Shown one piece after another: positions 10,911-22,720 of a stretch of DNA of 64,000 nt. The first letter of the stretch is position 1. Every line of letters starts with the position of its first letter. The translations under genes were made by a program, and so were the position numbers. Where the stretch lies: the NCBI GenBank assembly GCA_907163375.1, contig CAJQUW010006150.1, positions 1 through 64,000 on the forward strand, given 5' to 3'. The stretch comes from Prostheceraeus crozeri. Lineage: Eukaryota; Platyhelminthes; Polycladida; Euryleptidae. Under the pieces are notes generated by a model. It was not told the origin of the DNA and made no database searches. It worked only from the letters and a program-made list of their open reading frames with translations.

Positions 10911-13416
10911 GAATTACTCTTAGTTTATGGATGCTCATGTGCCCTAATTCTGAGCAGGTAAGGATCATATGTGAACCTAGAAATATGAAATTGACCACTC
11001 AAGTACCGGTATGATCAATAACTGTATACAAATGATTATCAACTTGAAATAAAATATGACACAGACCTTAATACTAAAATTCACGTGCTAGGCCAGGTAG
11101 TGTAGGCATAATTTGCGTATGCTATTGACTACTTCACTTGAGAAAATAAGCTAAGTGAATTAATGAGTGCGGAGAGCAATCTATGTTTTTGCTATATTGA
11201 CTATTGTTGAGAAATTTTGACTGTAAAATGCCTATGGCTAATGAAGACTCTATAGAAATACCAATTCAACGACTGACATTATTCAGACCACTCACAAAGA
11301 TGCAAGTCCTATCTGTTCTGTCATTTTTCTTCTAGTATTATAGTCTACGCAATCAAGGCTGGGGGAAAAACGTGGGTTTCCACAAACTTGGGAAAACCCA
11401 ATACCCAAGACCAAGGTTGAAAAACTTTGCTTTTGAAACTAAAGTTTTTTAATCTGTGCCTTATTCAGCTCTCTGATCTTTCGGTTTAGGTATTCCTACT
11501 CCTACTATACTGACGGCAAGCGAAGCGTCTGCAGGTTTTACTGGTCTTCATATGTAAAACAAATTGTCGCACATTAGATTTGCTTATTGTGATACACATG
11601 TATTAAGCTAATAATTCAGATGACATGTATCCTCTATGTCAAAGGGTCTATAGGATTATCCTTCTTATATGACTTTTATCATCAATGAGAGCTGGGTAGA
11701 TTAAATGCAGTACTTTATTATTGTACCATTGTTTTAAATGCCTACTTATTTTAACAGGCTCAAACTTGTGAAAACAGAAACGATGAAACTACCTGTCAAT
11801 TGTGCGAAGCCACACTGGCTTAATTTCATTCATGTTTCCTATTAAGGTCGCTTTTCTTTCAAATGGCTCAATGCCTCCAGTGACGCTTTCTTGGTCCGTC
11901 GATTTCAAGACGTGCATGTGCTAGAGTAACCAATAACAAAATATTTCAAAGGAATATTACCTCATCCATTTAGTAGAGAGAAGTATAAGGATTAAAATCA
12001 ACACTTTTTCAAACTCATGACACCTGCCGATTTTCTGAGGTGCACCAGGAGATAAGGAAAAACATCAGCAGGGAAGGAAAAAATGGAATGATCATTCACA
12101 GTCATTTTCAATACAAAAGACAAACTCCTTCCCTCTTCAGGCATGATTCTCTCAACCATCAATATATTTCGATATATCGATATTTTTATTATGCATTTAC
12201 TGGGAGCGGATGATGATGAATTAGCTACTTAAAGCTGATAAACATCTAATGTTTGCTATTATTCTTTTATCTTTAATTTATCTATCCAAAAATGTCTATA
12301 TTTCCTCTCCTCAAAACACTCGCTAACAAATTAGCCCATAAACAAGTTTTCATTCACAGTTCACGCTCAATACTTCTCTTAACCCATAACCGAAATTTAT
12401 TTCTCCCATTTGATGAGTTAAAAGTACTTTTACTGATACTTAAAGGGTAATCAATGTGTTTGATAAAAAGATGTACTTTTAAAGTGCAAAAAATGCTCTT
12501 TGAAAGTCACACAGAAAAAGCTTCGTTCAGGTCTAAAGCCTCGCATTAAGCCTATGAAATGCTAGATTTTGCTAAGCTTTGTTCAGTGGTAAGCGGAAAG
12601 CGAATGCAATGAATCATCCTTAATACACTGAGAAAATGACGTGTTTGTGAATTATAAACTAACAAAGATGGTGTTTTCAATTATCGACTTTTCTCTATGC
12701 TGTCGTACAATGACTGCAGTTAGTCGCCGTTGTGTGAATCTGATGTCCAATGATGCTGTCCAATCACATAGCATCATACAGAAGTTTCGTTGATGCTATG
12801 AATTTAAAATATATTATTTCTGTTTTCTTCAAACGGCTGATTGTGCATTGAAAATTAGTGAAAAATTACCCAAAGACATTGTTTAAAACTTGGGCCAAGT
12901 GTGTTTTCACGACCTAAGTTTTTGGAATCTTGGGTACAGCACCTAAGGTCCAAGGTCCAACCTTGAACCAGGACTATTCACCGTTCCGCAAACCTGAGAT
13001 ATAGGGTACCAAAATTAATTAAGTTGTAGTAAAATTGTTTTTTCTAGTTTTTGCTATAAGCCTAACTCTTCTCAACATAGATTATTCATTTACTAGCGTT
13101 AATATATTCAATAAAAGAAAGTTGACAAAGCTTTATTTGATGGCAGGATAGTCTGGTTGAAATCCAGGTGTCGTTACTGGACTGCCAAGCGTCCCAACTT
13201 TTGGAATGTATCCCGTTTGCCGATCCATGTTCTATAGCTTTATAAGCTGTGCATGCGGTTTCACGAATGAACAAATTACAAAATTAGAATGCATTCGAGG
13301 AACATCGCATCATCAAAAATAGAGACGTAGTATTCATCTTTATTATCTGACGGACAAATTATTGAAGTGTAGTAAAAGTCACGAAATACTATCTTGTTAA
13401 GAATCAAATCAAATAA
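10911..13416. other. No gene recognised; decayed repeat remnants
   Basis: No supported gene. Stretches near 11360-11420 and 12885-12975 share CTTGGG/CCCAAG-type words in opposite orientation. The second is also echoed in reverse complement near 49185-49240 (GTACCCARGATTCCAAAA), so these look like remnants of an old dispersed repeat. An AT palindrome (TTTCGATATATCGATATT) lies near 12168. Confidence 0.4.
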
Positions 13417-14439
13417 TCATAAAATGTCTAAAATTGGGTTCTGATCCATGTAACAATCATATAACATATTTTTCTTTACACAGATCTTCCATCTTTGTAG
13501 TTGTGTTTCATCTTTTAAAGATTTAGAAGCTTGCCATCGGCCACACCTTTCTAATGCACATCTTAGCCGAGACTCCGCCTCGAGAATTTTACCGGACATT
13601 CCAAAGAAAGCGACACTAGTTTCCATTAGTTCACAACTAATTCGTCGAACCTCTTCCGATAAAGGAAATATTCTCAGATGTCGATGACGATTCCAAAATT
13701 TGGAGAAGTCTTCAACAAGTGTATCTGCTAGCTCCGGAAACCGGCTGATCAAATGGGCAAAAACTTTCTGCATCCGTTCACGAAAAATAATAGAACGTTT
13801 TTCAGTCGGATTTCGTAGATCTAGTACCATTCTGTATGGACGTGGGCACATATAGAATGACTTTTGACGATACATGGGAATCAATAGCTTTGTCATTATT
13901 CTCATATAAAAAAATAATGAGCAATATTCAGAGCATCCCACTAGTACATCAGGTAGCAAAAGAAGAACGTACTCTAAGCCATTTTCATTGCGTTCACCAC
14001 CACTGACTTCCGCTAAAATGCAAAAGAAAGCATCTGCAATTTGTTTTCGAGCTGATTGTAAGTTTCGTGAAATCATATTAATCCAAAGGCCGACGGCTTC
14101 AGCGCACGTGTCATTTGAGCATTCCAATAAAGCATCGATTAACATTTTGATCAAATGATGAATGTGTCCTTCGAGTAAATCAAGTTCAGCTTGTTTAGAC
14201 GTTAAAACGGCATGACAAAATAGTCGAGCAGCGGTAATCCGTTTTTGCTGAAACACTGCAAGAGTGTCATAATTATGTAGTTCTGACACTTGGTTGTCAA
14301 TGAGCTCAAAAATAATCGAATAATTCCTTTCAGAAAATGATACTTGGTCAGAATCGATGTCCTTCTTCAGAGTGAGTAATAAATATTCCTCTTCATCAGA
14401 ATCTGTGGACATATCAACCATAACGTCAACCTCAACCAT
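13417..14439 (-). CDS. Hypothetical intronless protein, 340 aa
   Basis: A single long open frame starts at ATG (complement of 14437-14439). An in-frame stop lies a short way upstream, so the start is well bounded unless a spliced 5-prime exon exists. The N-terminus is very acidic (STDSDEEEY near residues 11-19). The rest is predominantly amphipathic and helical, with no signal peptide or membrane span. The C-terminal third is rich in Arg, Cys and Trp (CALERCGRW, KICVKKNMLYDCY). The composition suggests an all-alpha, repeat-like scaffold such as ARM/HEAT, but that is inference and I do not recognise the family. It could be a host gene, a processed copy of a spliced gene, or one exon of a larger gene. 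Codon use matches the host background and not the AT-rich Polinton. A hAT-type MITE begins 137 bp upstream of the start. Confidence 0.6.
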   Translation of the reverse strand: MVEVDVMVDMSTDSDEEEYLLLTLKKDIDSDQVSFSERNYSIIFELIDNQVSELHNYDTLAVFQQKRITAARLFCHAVLTSKQAELDLLEGHIHHLIKMLIDALLECSNDTCAEAVGLWINMISRNLQSARKQIADAFFCILAEVSGGERNENGLEYVLLLLPDVLVGCSEYCSLFFYMRIMTKLLIPMYRQKSFYMCPRPYRMVLDLRNPTEKRSIIFRERMQKVFAHLISRFPELADTLVEDFSKFWNRHRHLRIFPLSEEVRRISCELMETSVAFFGMSGKILEAESRLRCALERCGRWQASKSLKDETQLQRWKICVKKNMLYDCYMDQNPILDIL

Positions 14440-14576
14440 CAGGAGACCATCAAATCTACAGCGAGAATGTGTTCTTCACAAAAGAAGCAGTGCTGGTCAG
14501 ATTTGCACTCACAACGAACGAATGATGTGGCTACCTTAAGACTAAGGTCCTATCGTTATCTATAGCTATCACAGCT

Positions 14577-14584
14577 GTTGAAGC
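14577..14584. repeat. 8-bp target duplication of hAT MITE copy 1
   Basis: GTTGAAGC, repeated identically at 15107-15114 directly after the right end of the element. Confidence 0.85.
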
Positions 14585-15106
14585 CACAGAATTAGACAGG
14601 TCGTCTCTTCTTCCGTTTGACTAGAAGGGAAGCATTGGAACATGCAACGTTATTGAAATGGCACAATCTACTGACTAAATACCATAGCAATCGAACAATG
14701 AGCACCCAGTTCAACATTAAACACGCCAAATTGTTCTAAGTTTCAGCGACTGTTATCAACTGGATCACACAGCAAAGAGGCGCAGTCGATGTCAAGTTCT
14801 ACAGAGAAGTTTGTGAACGTTTTTTCATGCGCCTGCTAACTTTTTTAAAAATGATCGGAGGGCCTAACATTATCGAGAAAACTTTCGCGCAATGATCTGA
14901 ATTCTTCGAATCTGAAGGAATCGTGGCGATCGGAGCATTTTGAAGGAATTCAGAGCAATCCGCAAGCGACGCACGACGATTTTTCCTATCTCTGCAAGGT
15001 ATTAAAAATTTCTTTTTGCCCACTTATTAAGTTCCTGGATGTGCCATCTGTTTGAATCAGTTTGCACTTCTAGCAAAGTGATACGATTAAACAATCTAAT
15101 TCTGTG
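14585..15106 (-). mobile_element. hAT-type MITE, copy 1 (522 bp)
   Basis: The element begins CACAGAATTAGA and ends with the inverse CTAATTCTGTG. It is flanked by a perfect 8-bp direct duplication GTTGAAGC (14577-14584 and 15107-15114), the target-site length of the hAT superfamily. It is an inverted copy of 57635-58172, alike over nearly the full length. A 74-codon open frame (complement 14799-15023) is conserved in both copies, but no transposase is encoded, so it is non-autonomous. Confidence 0.85.
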
Positions 15107-15319
15107 GTTGAAGCACAAACATTACATTGTTCATAGAAGCTAAGAAGAACATTAAGCTAAGAGAAACAAAAGTGAATGCACAAGCTGCATGCAATCACTT
15201 CTTTTGTTAACATCGGCAGGGCTTCTTTATTTCAATAATCAAATATGCAACTTCTACGACCGTGTAGCTATATATTCCAGAAGCATAGCCATAACTGGAA
15301 ATACAGAAGGCAATCAAAC

Positions 15320-16874
15320 TTGGGGCGTAATACCGATCCATTTTCACAAAGTCGGTATTTGAGCAATGATAAAAGTATTGCCGGTATCACCGGTTATAAA
15401 ATGAAAACGCGGGAGGTAATCTGTAACGCATTTTTCATAATAATAATTTGCTTTACTGCGAAATGACAGACGCATATCGCTTGCAAAAGTGACATAAAAA
15501 GACAAAGGACAAAGAAAATGAAAACCAGTTACTGTGGATCACTATTACTCAGAAAAAGTCACTATAGATCATTCGATTGATGAATGTCCTTCCGCTATTC
15601 GCACTAATTGTCTTTCTCTGCAGCCGGTGCAGTCTTGGTTTGAGATTCCTTTGGTGTGCAGCAACAGGCGGTAATTTGCGGTGTAGCATGTGCCTTCTCC
15701 GCTTTATTTTTAGGAATAACTTCCTGTCCATTTTCGCGGCGACTTCATGGATATCCGCAGGTGTGCTCCTCGCTTAATATATTTCTCGATGCGTTTCTTG
15801 TCATCTGTGCTCGCGAATCCCCACCAAGTAGGTACGGCGTACATAATTCTATTTGTCACCATCGTTGTGTAAATTTGATGCAGCAGTTTTTGATTAGCAC
15901 CTCGTCTTCTTAATATCTTCATGATATGTAAGCTTTTATTGCACTTCTTAAGTCATTTGCTGACGTGGATGCTCATGTTTAGTTTTTGTGTAAAAGTGAC
16001 TCCAAGGAACGTAATTTCGTTCGTTCTTCTTATGTTTGGCAGCTCTGGAGGTTGAATGCTTGATCTGGGTTTTTGGAAGATAATTTCCTGCGATTTCTTT
16101 TCTTTCATCTAAAGAATTCTTGCGATTCATCGAACAAATCTTGCGGAAGGATGTGAATGTACTAGGTGTATCGGGCCGGTATGTTAAAAACAGTTACAAT
16201 CGTCAATTGCGAAGATCTTTCTGATCAATGTTTGAGCAAATGACGCACGAAGGACACTGTGCTTTTGCTCACAGACGTCTGACAAACCAATGGTAGAGGA
16301 AGCTCTCTTCGACTTCACTGAAGTCGCTGGAATGTTGAAAAGACAATCGTTAATAAGTTGAAGATGAAATCTGAGCTTACCATTCTGCTCTGCTGCTGAA
16401 ATTTCACTTGATGTGAAAGGAAGGAAATCAGTGTTGTTATTTTCCGATGGCATTTTATGCAACGATTCTGAAATTGTTCATTCCAGATTTTCTTCCATTG
16501 TCTTCTTCGACGTCTCTGTTTCTTCAAAAGATTGATGATTGATCTTGGAAATTTGATGATTATCCTCATCGTGGGTGTAATTCAATCTCTTCAGTAATTC
16601 GAAACAGCAGTCTTCACAAACTCTTACCAATCATGAATTAAGGATTGTGAAAGTATTGTAACATAACCGATTGATTTGTGTATGTAGTATTATGAAGTAT
16701 AACCGGTTCGACAGTTTTTTTCATTTCCATTGCAATAACTGTACAGAAAAAATTAGCAGTAGAAGTGCCACAGAAAGATAAATCGGTATCTGGAAGTCGC
16801 AAACCCGGTTTTCGGTACTTCGGATAAATAGAACGGTAAACCCAGTAACGGCAATACCGGTATTGCGACCCCTA
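15320..16874. mobile_element. hAT DNA transposon relic
   Basis: The ends are inverse (left TTGGGGCGTAATACCG, right inverse TAGGGGTCGCAATACCG), with GGTATTNCCGG-type subterminal motifs. Flanks are AATCAAAC (15312-15319) and AATCAAAG (16875-16882), an 8-bp duplication with one mismatch that points to hAT. Near the right end, minus-strand sequence at about 16190-16345 reads FNIPATSVKSKRAS and onward, resembling the C-terminal dimerisation region of hAT transposases (IPATSxxSER). The rest of the transposase is gone, and a LINE piece fills 15549-16135. An outer 28-bp inverted match (TGCAAYTTCTACGACCGTGT at 15245 and, inverted, near 16950) surrounds the element. Confidence 0.75.
15549..16135 (-). 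mobile_element. LINE reverse transcriptase 3-prime fragment inside the hAT relic
   Basis: Minus-strand frames read PELPNIRRTNEITFLGVTF, then KSLHIMKILRRRG, IYTTMVTNRIMYAVPTWWGF, KKRIEKYIKR, and finally RHMLHRKLPP and FINRMIYSDFF followed by a stop. This is the order of the RT thumb and C-terminal tail of Jockey/L2/CR1-type LINEs (FLGV, then a YAxPxW motif, then LPP and a FINRM end). One in-frame stop follows HVSK and a frame change precedes the last block. The insertion is 5-prime truncated and sits within a hAT copy, so it is younger than that copy. Confidence 0.7.
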
Positions 16875-16882
16875 AATCAAAG

Positions 16883-18924
16883 AAGCTTCACACAGATAGC
16901 GCAATACCATCTATAGACCAGTCCTGTACTAACTACACGGTCGTAGAAATTGCATCTTTAATTATTGCATGCACAAGGTTAGCACATGTTAAATGGAAGA
17001 ATGAGAGTTAATATCAGCTATCTAGTGTGTAGAAAACTTTTGCTTGTCAGGAGTCAGTTTTTCTCGAATATTCCCGCGGATCATACGTTTTTTGGCACTA
17101 ATGCTTTTTGCGGCTTCCTGTATAGTATAACAAAGAGTGCACTTTGGTCCCCGATTATTCTTAATTAAAGGCCTACGTTTAGTAAAAAAACCGTGTTATG
17201 CCAGATTTGATAAATGATTTTACGATTACGTCATTGAGGGAGATACAAAAAAACCATGTCGAGATGATCGGCAGTAGATTTTGGAAGCTTCATTCTATAA
17301 TGCCACCGAATCTCCATAATTTGACGCTTGCTTCGAACGACTTCATTCTTCAAAACTTCAACTTCAGAAATTTTCATGCGATTTCTTTGAGGCACACGAG
17401 ATTACCCACAAGTCATCTTCAATTACGTATTGCGATCTTCCATGAGCTGCAGCTATAAGCAATGAGGCTGAAGTCATTTTCTGTGTGCCAGCTAATGACT
17501 TCGGCTTAAGGTTAACGCCTTGTGGTATATTCTTTGACCCACCGTTCATTGAAACGCATGTGCAAGAATTATGTTTGCTTATCTCCTCGGCTTATGGCTA
17601 TATGCATAAGAAAACATAATATTAAAGCATGAAATTTGGCAGCCATAAAACATTAATATTTGGAGCTCCGCAGCATTGGTGCGCTCAAGCTTGGGCGCCT
17701 GACGACTTCGTTGAGCCATGTCTTGAATTTCATTAAATACCTCCAACAAATTAAGCTTCATCAATTTCTGCTGTAGAACATTTTTCCATTCCAGGACATT
17801 CCAGACAGTCCACTTCAATTTTGTGACTAAATGATCCTTCATTTTGCAGACTCGCAAAAGAGTAAATTCGTTCCACTTCGACCGAAAACAGTATGATGAT
17901 AAAATAGTCATTTTGGATACAAATTTTGTTAAAATATCTTGAAAAGTTATATAAATAAGCTACATAAATAATAAAAAAAGCTATATGAATAATGTAATTT
18001 GAGTGAGGAATGGGACACAAACAGTCATATTTGCATTTATTTACAACTCAATTTGTGGCACAACGCTAGCACTGTGCTATCTTATCTAATATTGTGAAAT
18101 TATCGCAGTAAAATCGCAGTAGGATTGAGTATTTTCTTTATTACTTCTTATTACTTAAATATATATTTAGTGTCTTCAGCTTATAGGCTTAATTTTCATT
18201 TCATTTCAGTCCAATGTTCATCGGCATACGTGTAGAATAGCAGAACGCATATTTTTCAAAAGAAAAATCTGATGCAACAGCTATAGAACATTTATGATTC
18301 TAAAATGATAATCATTTTTGATAAAGTATATAACAAGAGAGTGTCGAATAGAATAGGTATTATTTTCTGCTCTTTTTTCACTGTTACATTCACTAGATAT
18401 TTAAATGCTAACATTGATATTGTCTCTGACTGTTTACATACCCCAATGTAATATAAAGTCACATTTCCATATATATACTGTATATTCACATTTTCATATT
18501 TTCCATTTCCTGTGGTGTTGATGATCTTTCCAGACAACATCATCCCCGCAATAGGTATTCATGCATTCAAATGGTTCCAAATTACAAAAATACAAGATTG
18601 ATTACAATGATGATGATGTCAATGAAAGAAAATTGGTTTATGACTTATCTGCTTTGGTTTCATGTCAAGCTTCGTCTTCCGTGTATTTCACATTGGTCAC
18701 GTGCAAAGTCTGACTTATATGAGGCTACTGATAGCCACATTTTGAAGTTGTCTAAAAGCTTCAAGATTCCTATTTCTGAGTTTTTACAATCGGCAGACAG
18801 GGTCGCCTGATGATTGAATCACGTATGCATCAACATTCAATGTCAAGGCTGCAAGCTGTCACTTCTATAAGCAATTGGGCACGTTCTGATAGGTTCGTCA
18901 AACGTTTTTAGACATAGAATTCCC
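16883..18924. other. No gene recognised
   Basis: Short overlapping frames only. Sequence around 17400-17520 has CATCTTCC/TCATTTTCTGTGTG words like those inside the 3850-4426 MITE, which may be a decayed relative. No supported gene. Confidence 0.4.
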
Positions 18925-19075
18925 ACGTATATAGAATTTCCACTTATCCGGTTAGTCAGTGTGAAAAAGAAAAAAAATAGGTGGATGCAGGAGACTTGAA
19001 ACCTCTTTGTATCCACTGAAGAATCTTTTTCACTTTCACATCGTCATACGGGCAATTCTATATAGTAACGGACGC
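18925..19075. repeat. Foldback (palindromic) repeat
   Basis: The left arm TATATAGAATTTCCACTTAT and onward is mirrored by the right arm ending TTCTATATAG. Inside, GTGTGAAAAAG pairs with CTTTTTCAC and GTGGATGCAGGAG with CTCTTTGTATCCAC around a short loop near 18997. Arms are about 60 bp and imperfect. This looks like a small foldback MITE and not a tRNA. Confidence 0.6.
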
Positions 19076-20175
19076 TCATTCGCAAGACTATCAAAGCTTT
19101 GTAGGTAGTCTAAAATATCTTAGATCTTCTGGATTTCACACATGTATTTGTTTGTATTAGTTAATCATCTCATAGAAAAATTAGACTCAATTTTCGTACT
19201 GCAGCCAACATGAGAGCCTAAAAAGTAGGCGTAACGGTTTGGACTTTTTAATTCTCATCTGCAAAACTCAGTGAATTGACTGGGAGTTTCACTTTCAAGT
19301 GATATTTTCCTAAAACTAGAGACATGATTTTTTTAGAAAAGAATATTCATTTATCTTGGCTTCGTTTTATAATTGCATTTTCAACGTTGTGGACGCTCGT
19401 GCAATGGTCGCTCGTTCTGTCCACTTACCAATTTATGCTTGTAAATCAGTCCTATGGTCATTTCTTCCGGAGATTGTTGACAGATTAATAATGCATTTAT
19501 AATTTAATCAATTTCCCCTTGTAGTTTTGAGTTATAAAGGCTGCGTAACGGACTTCTTTATTTTTCGATAATTTCCACTCAGGTTAAATTATGTGAGGTT
19601 AAATTGCTTTCACTCTCTTGATCGCTTTATTGACCGATTGTGGTATTTGACGGATAATTGATACTTGGTCTTTAATCATCCATACGCTCTTATTATTTTT
19701 CCTTTTTTAATTGGTGTATTCGTTAACATTCCTTATTTTCCTTTCAGAGATGTCGTAGAGATTCACTTCCACCCGATTTCATGATTTCTATTGCTAGCCT
19801 ATGCTCTATCCTATTTTCAGTAATAGACCTATTCCTTTTTACCTCGCTTTGAATCTCGATATCAAAATTTTTTGCCTAATATGATGTTAGAGATTAGAAT
19901 AAAAGACTTTTTTGGTCAATCAACTCTTGTGGGAGCAATGCCTGTTGCTGAAAGCAAATTTCTAATATTTTTCAGTAAAGCGAGCGTCCGCTACGAAACG
20001 GACGCTCGGAATTTCAATCCAATATGAAAATTCATGAATCAATTAATCGGAGAATTGATTGCAGTGCCGGTTGCATTGATAAAACTCGCTTTATACCCTA
20101 GGCATCTTCTTTTTCTGTGCTTTTACTAACTCCACAAATTAATTGGAAGTATTTTGAGCGTAGCGGACGATCGCG
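19060..20175. repeat. Cluster of CGGACGCTCG motifs with a perfect 10-bp palindrome
   Basis: CGGACGCTC-like words occur near 19064, 19390, 19981 (inverted), 19999 and, altered, 20160. At 19981-20008 the arms CGAGCGTCCG and CGGACGCTCG form a perfect inverted repeat around an 8-base loop. They stand out as GC-rich words in AT-rich DNA. Possibly subterminal motifs of a decayed DNA transposon; no coding content. Confidence 0.5.
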
Positions 20176-22119
20176 ACGTCATCAACATTTTCAGATGAGA
20201 GTCATATGAAATGTATGATACATAAGCAAAATCAAACTTCACGACCTGAAAGTATATTACATGCTTATTGGAAAAATGTCAAAGATTCTAAGATATATAT
20301 TGAAGGTCCATATTTCAAACGCCAATAAAAATATGCTTCTTTACAATTGTGGGCCAATTTTTACTGTAACATCAAAATTTCCTCTCTTTTCAAATGGAGC
20401 GAAAGTTGATTCCGTTCATTATCAATTTCTTGTGGTTTTGGGTATTGGTCGATATAATTGATAAACAAAATCATCAAGATCACAATTTAAATTTTCAATG
20501 TCGGGGTTGATGCATGCGTGGCATAGGATCAAAAACGTAGATTCTTTCTAAAATTCTAGTTTCTGTGTGCTCAACAATTATTATCATGTATCTTGTGCTC
20601 TTAGTAAGAGTGGGGATTTCAATGTTTTGAGCATGAACTTTGTTGCTACATCCTGAACTACAAATTCCAAGAAAATTCCATTGGTGGCAGGCATTTTTTA
20701 ACTTCTTCCGTTCCTAAATCCTCGCAGTGTTTAAAATTATATAAATTTAACCACAATGCTGATTGCTTTTCTAATTCCATAGCCGTTCTGGAAAATGGAT
20801 TTTTTTCAAGAAGCTTGATATTTTTTTCATGTGAATACGAAAATTGGACAATGTGAAAGACATTTATATCTAATTTATAACAGGCTGTCGTCTCATTATC
20901 TGTCATATCATAATATCATCACTGGTCATTGGAGTGTTCTCTTTGATACTTTGCGACGACGACGATCAGATGGCAGAGTTTCATCAATATAGCCTTCGTT
21001 ACTGCGAAAATGAATCTAATTAGAATAAAAAGTAATTGCTCGGCTGATGAGCATCAAATTTATCTTCCAAGCCATCGGACTAATTGGTTAATAATTCATA
21101 CGAGCATGAATGTCTCATAATTTGGATGACAGAACGCGGATGACCTGTGCTTGTAAAACACGACGATGAAGCGGAATAGTAGAGCACATCAGCAGCGACT
21201 CAGTTGCATCAAAATTGATTTCAGTTGTAGTTCTATTATCACAGTAATAATTGATTCACGAAAAATTGAAATTTGAAATATCGACTTTAGACTTTTTAAT
21301 TGATAAAGTCAAAAGATTGCCTTTATCATCAAAATATCTTTCTGATATTTTGGTAGGCAGTTTTCTTCAGAAGTTTCAATTAATTAGTTCCGATGCTCAT
21401 ATTCAAAAATTTTCATTTCGGCTGATGATTTATTATCATTTTGTTCAAGCAGAGTATCACAGCTTAAAACACGCATATTGTATGAGCTTCATGTGTTGAA
21501 AAACAGGGGTTAATGATCAAATACTAATTTTGACAAAGAACATGCTAATTTATACATAGTTACTCGTAAAATGTCATATTAGAAATCACAAAATTTCCCT
21601 ATTTCAATTTTTTTTGCTAATCACGGTTAAACAATGAAAGATGCTTTTATTGCTTTTTTCTCTTCGCACTACCCATCTTCAGGGTAAGCATCTCCTGAAT
21701 CCTGTCTCTTATGGTCAACTGTAGTCGATCATTGGGAATCCAAATATCATGGTATAGTCAATTCAGCGCTCCTCCGCATGATCTTCGATTCTTCCTTTAT
21801 TGCACAGTTCCTGTTATGCTGCAACCCTTCAATACAATGATATCGAGCCTTCTGAGGCGATTGCAGCACTTCTCAAGAACCAGAATGACAGCAGATTAAC
21901 AGACCACCATGTTAAGAAACGATGCTGAAATAAGAGAGTTTCCTGTGTTATATGAATTCCTGGATATCTTAGTGGACTTCCAGCCCTCTGAGAACACTTT
22001 CGATGATCAGTGCCTCTGTACCTCCAATTGATTCGTAGGGGTATTCTGTACATCCAGAGTTGGCCTCGTCGTGTCCTCGACGGCTAGTTTCCATCAAAGG
22101 CCACGCCTCTGATCCATTA
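20176..22119. other. No gene recognised
   Basis: AT-rich sequence with only short chance frames. The segment 21660-22115 is less AT-rich and may be part of an older repeat, but no family can be named. Confidence 0.4.
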
Positions 22120-22180
22120 GTCCGGCAACCAGAACGAGTTTCTGCAGGGAACGAGGCCGAAAGTGAGACTCTCATATAAT

Positions 22181-22186
22181 GATGTA
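22181..22186. repeat. Polinton target duplication, left
   Basis: GATGTA, identical to 39299-39304. Six bases is the standard Polinton target duplication. It fixes the insertion point within the left arm of the palindromic host element. Confidence 0.9.
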
Positions 22187-22660
22187 AGTAATGGATAAAA
22201 GACCGTTCCAGGACACCATAAAATCAAAAAAATTAGTACTTTTAAAAACGACATAAATTTATGAATTTAGTCCCTTTTTCAGGTTTTTAAGACCTAAATT
22301 CATGAATTTAGTCCATTCAAAAAGTACCATTTTTTCAAAAAATGGCATTTTTAAAAACAACATAAATTCATGAATTTGAACCCTTTTTCAGGTTATGAAG
22401 ACCTAAATTCATAAATTTGGGCGTTTTTAAAAATACCCAATTTTTCAAATTTTTCAAAATCTCAAATTTGAGAATTACAATCGGGCGAAGCCCTAGAACC
22501 TTCGGTTCGATTTTCACCCGCCCCCAAAATCATGACCGTTCCAGGACACCGAAAAAATCATAAAAGTTAAGAATCTCAAAATTTGAGAATTACAATTTTC
22601 ACCCCCGCCAAAATCATGACCGTTCTAGGACACCGAAAATTAGTATTTTTAAAAACGTCT
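22187..22660. repeat. Polinton left terminal inverted repeat
   Basis: This is the inverse of 38826-39298. Internal words such as ACCTAAATTCATGAATTTAG and CTCAAATTTGAGAATTACAA recur within the repeat, so it is itself built from diverged subrepeats. AACGGTC/GACCGTT with TCCAGGACACC is repeated near 22202, 22533 and 22618. It contains one GC-rich double hairpin (22483-22508). No gene lies here. Confidence 0.9.
22483..22508. repeat. GC-rich double-hairpin mini-repeat (copy in left terminal repeat)
   Basis: The first stem is GGGC/GCCC with loop GAA, then linker TAG, then a second stem AACC/GGTT with loop TTC. This is the reference form of the family. The right terminal repeat lacks it at the mirrored place, which suggests a later gain on one side. 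Confidence 0.8.
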
Positions 22661-22720
22661 TTTAAATCCATTTTTCAGGTTTTTAAAATATATCATGTGA
22701 CTAAAAATATTTCTTTAAAA

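Noticed and set aside
18960-19050. tRNA-like stretch with stems around GGAGACTTGAAACC
   Set aside because: The pairing is one long foldback hairpin and not a cloverleaf, and the B-box consensus is absent.
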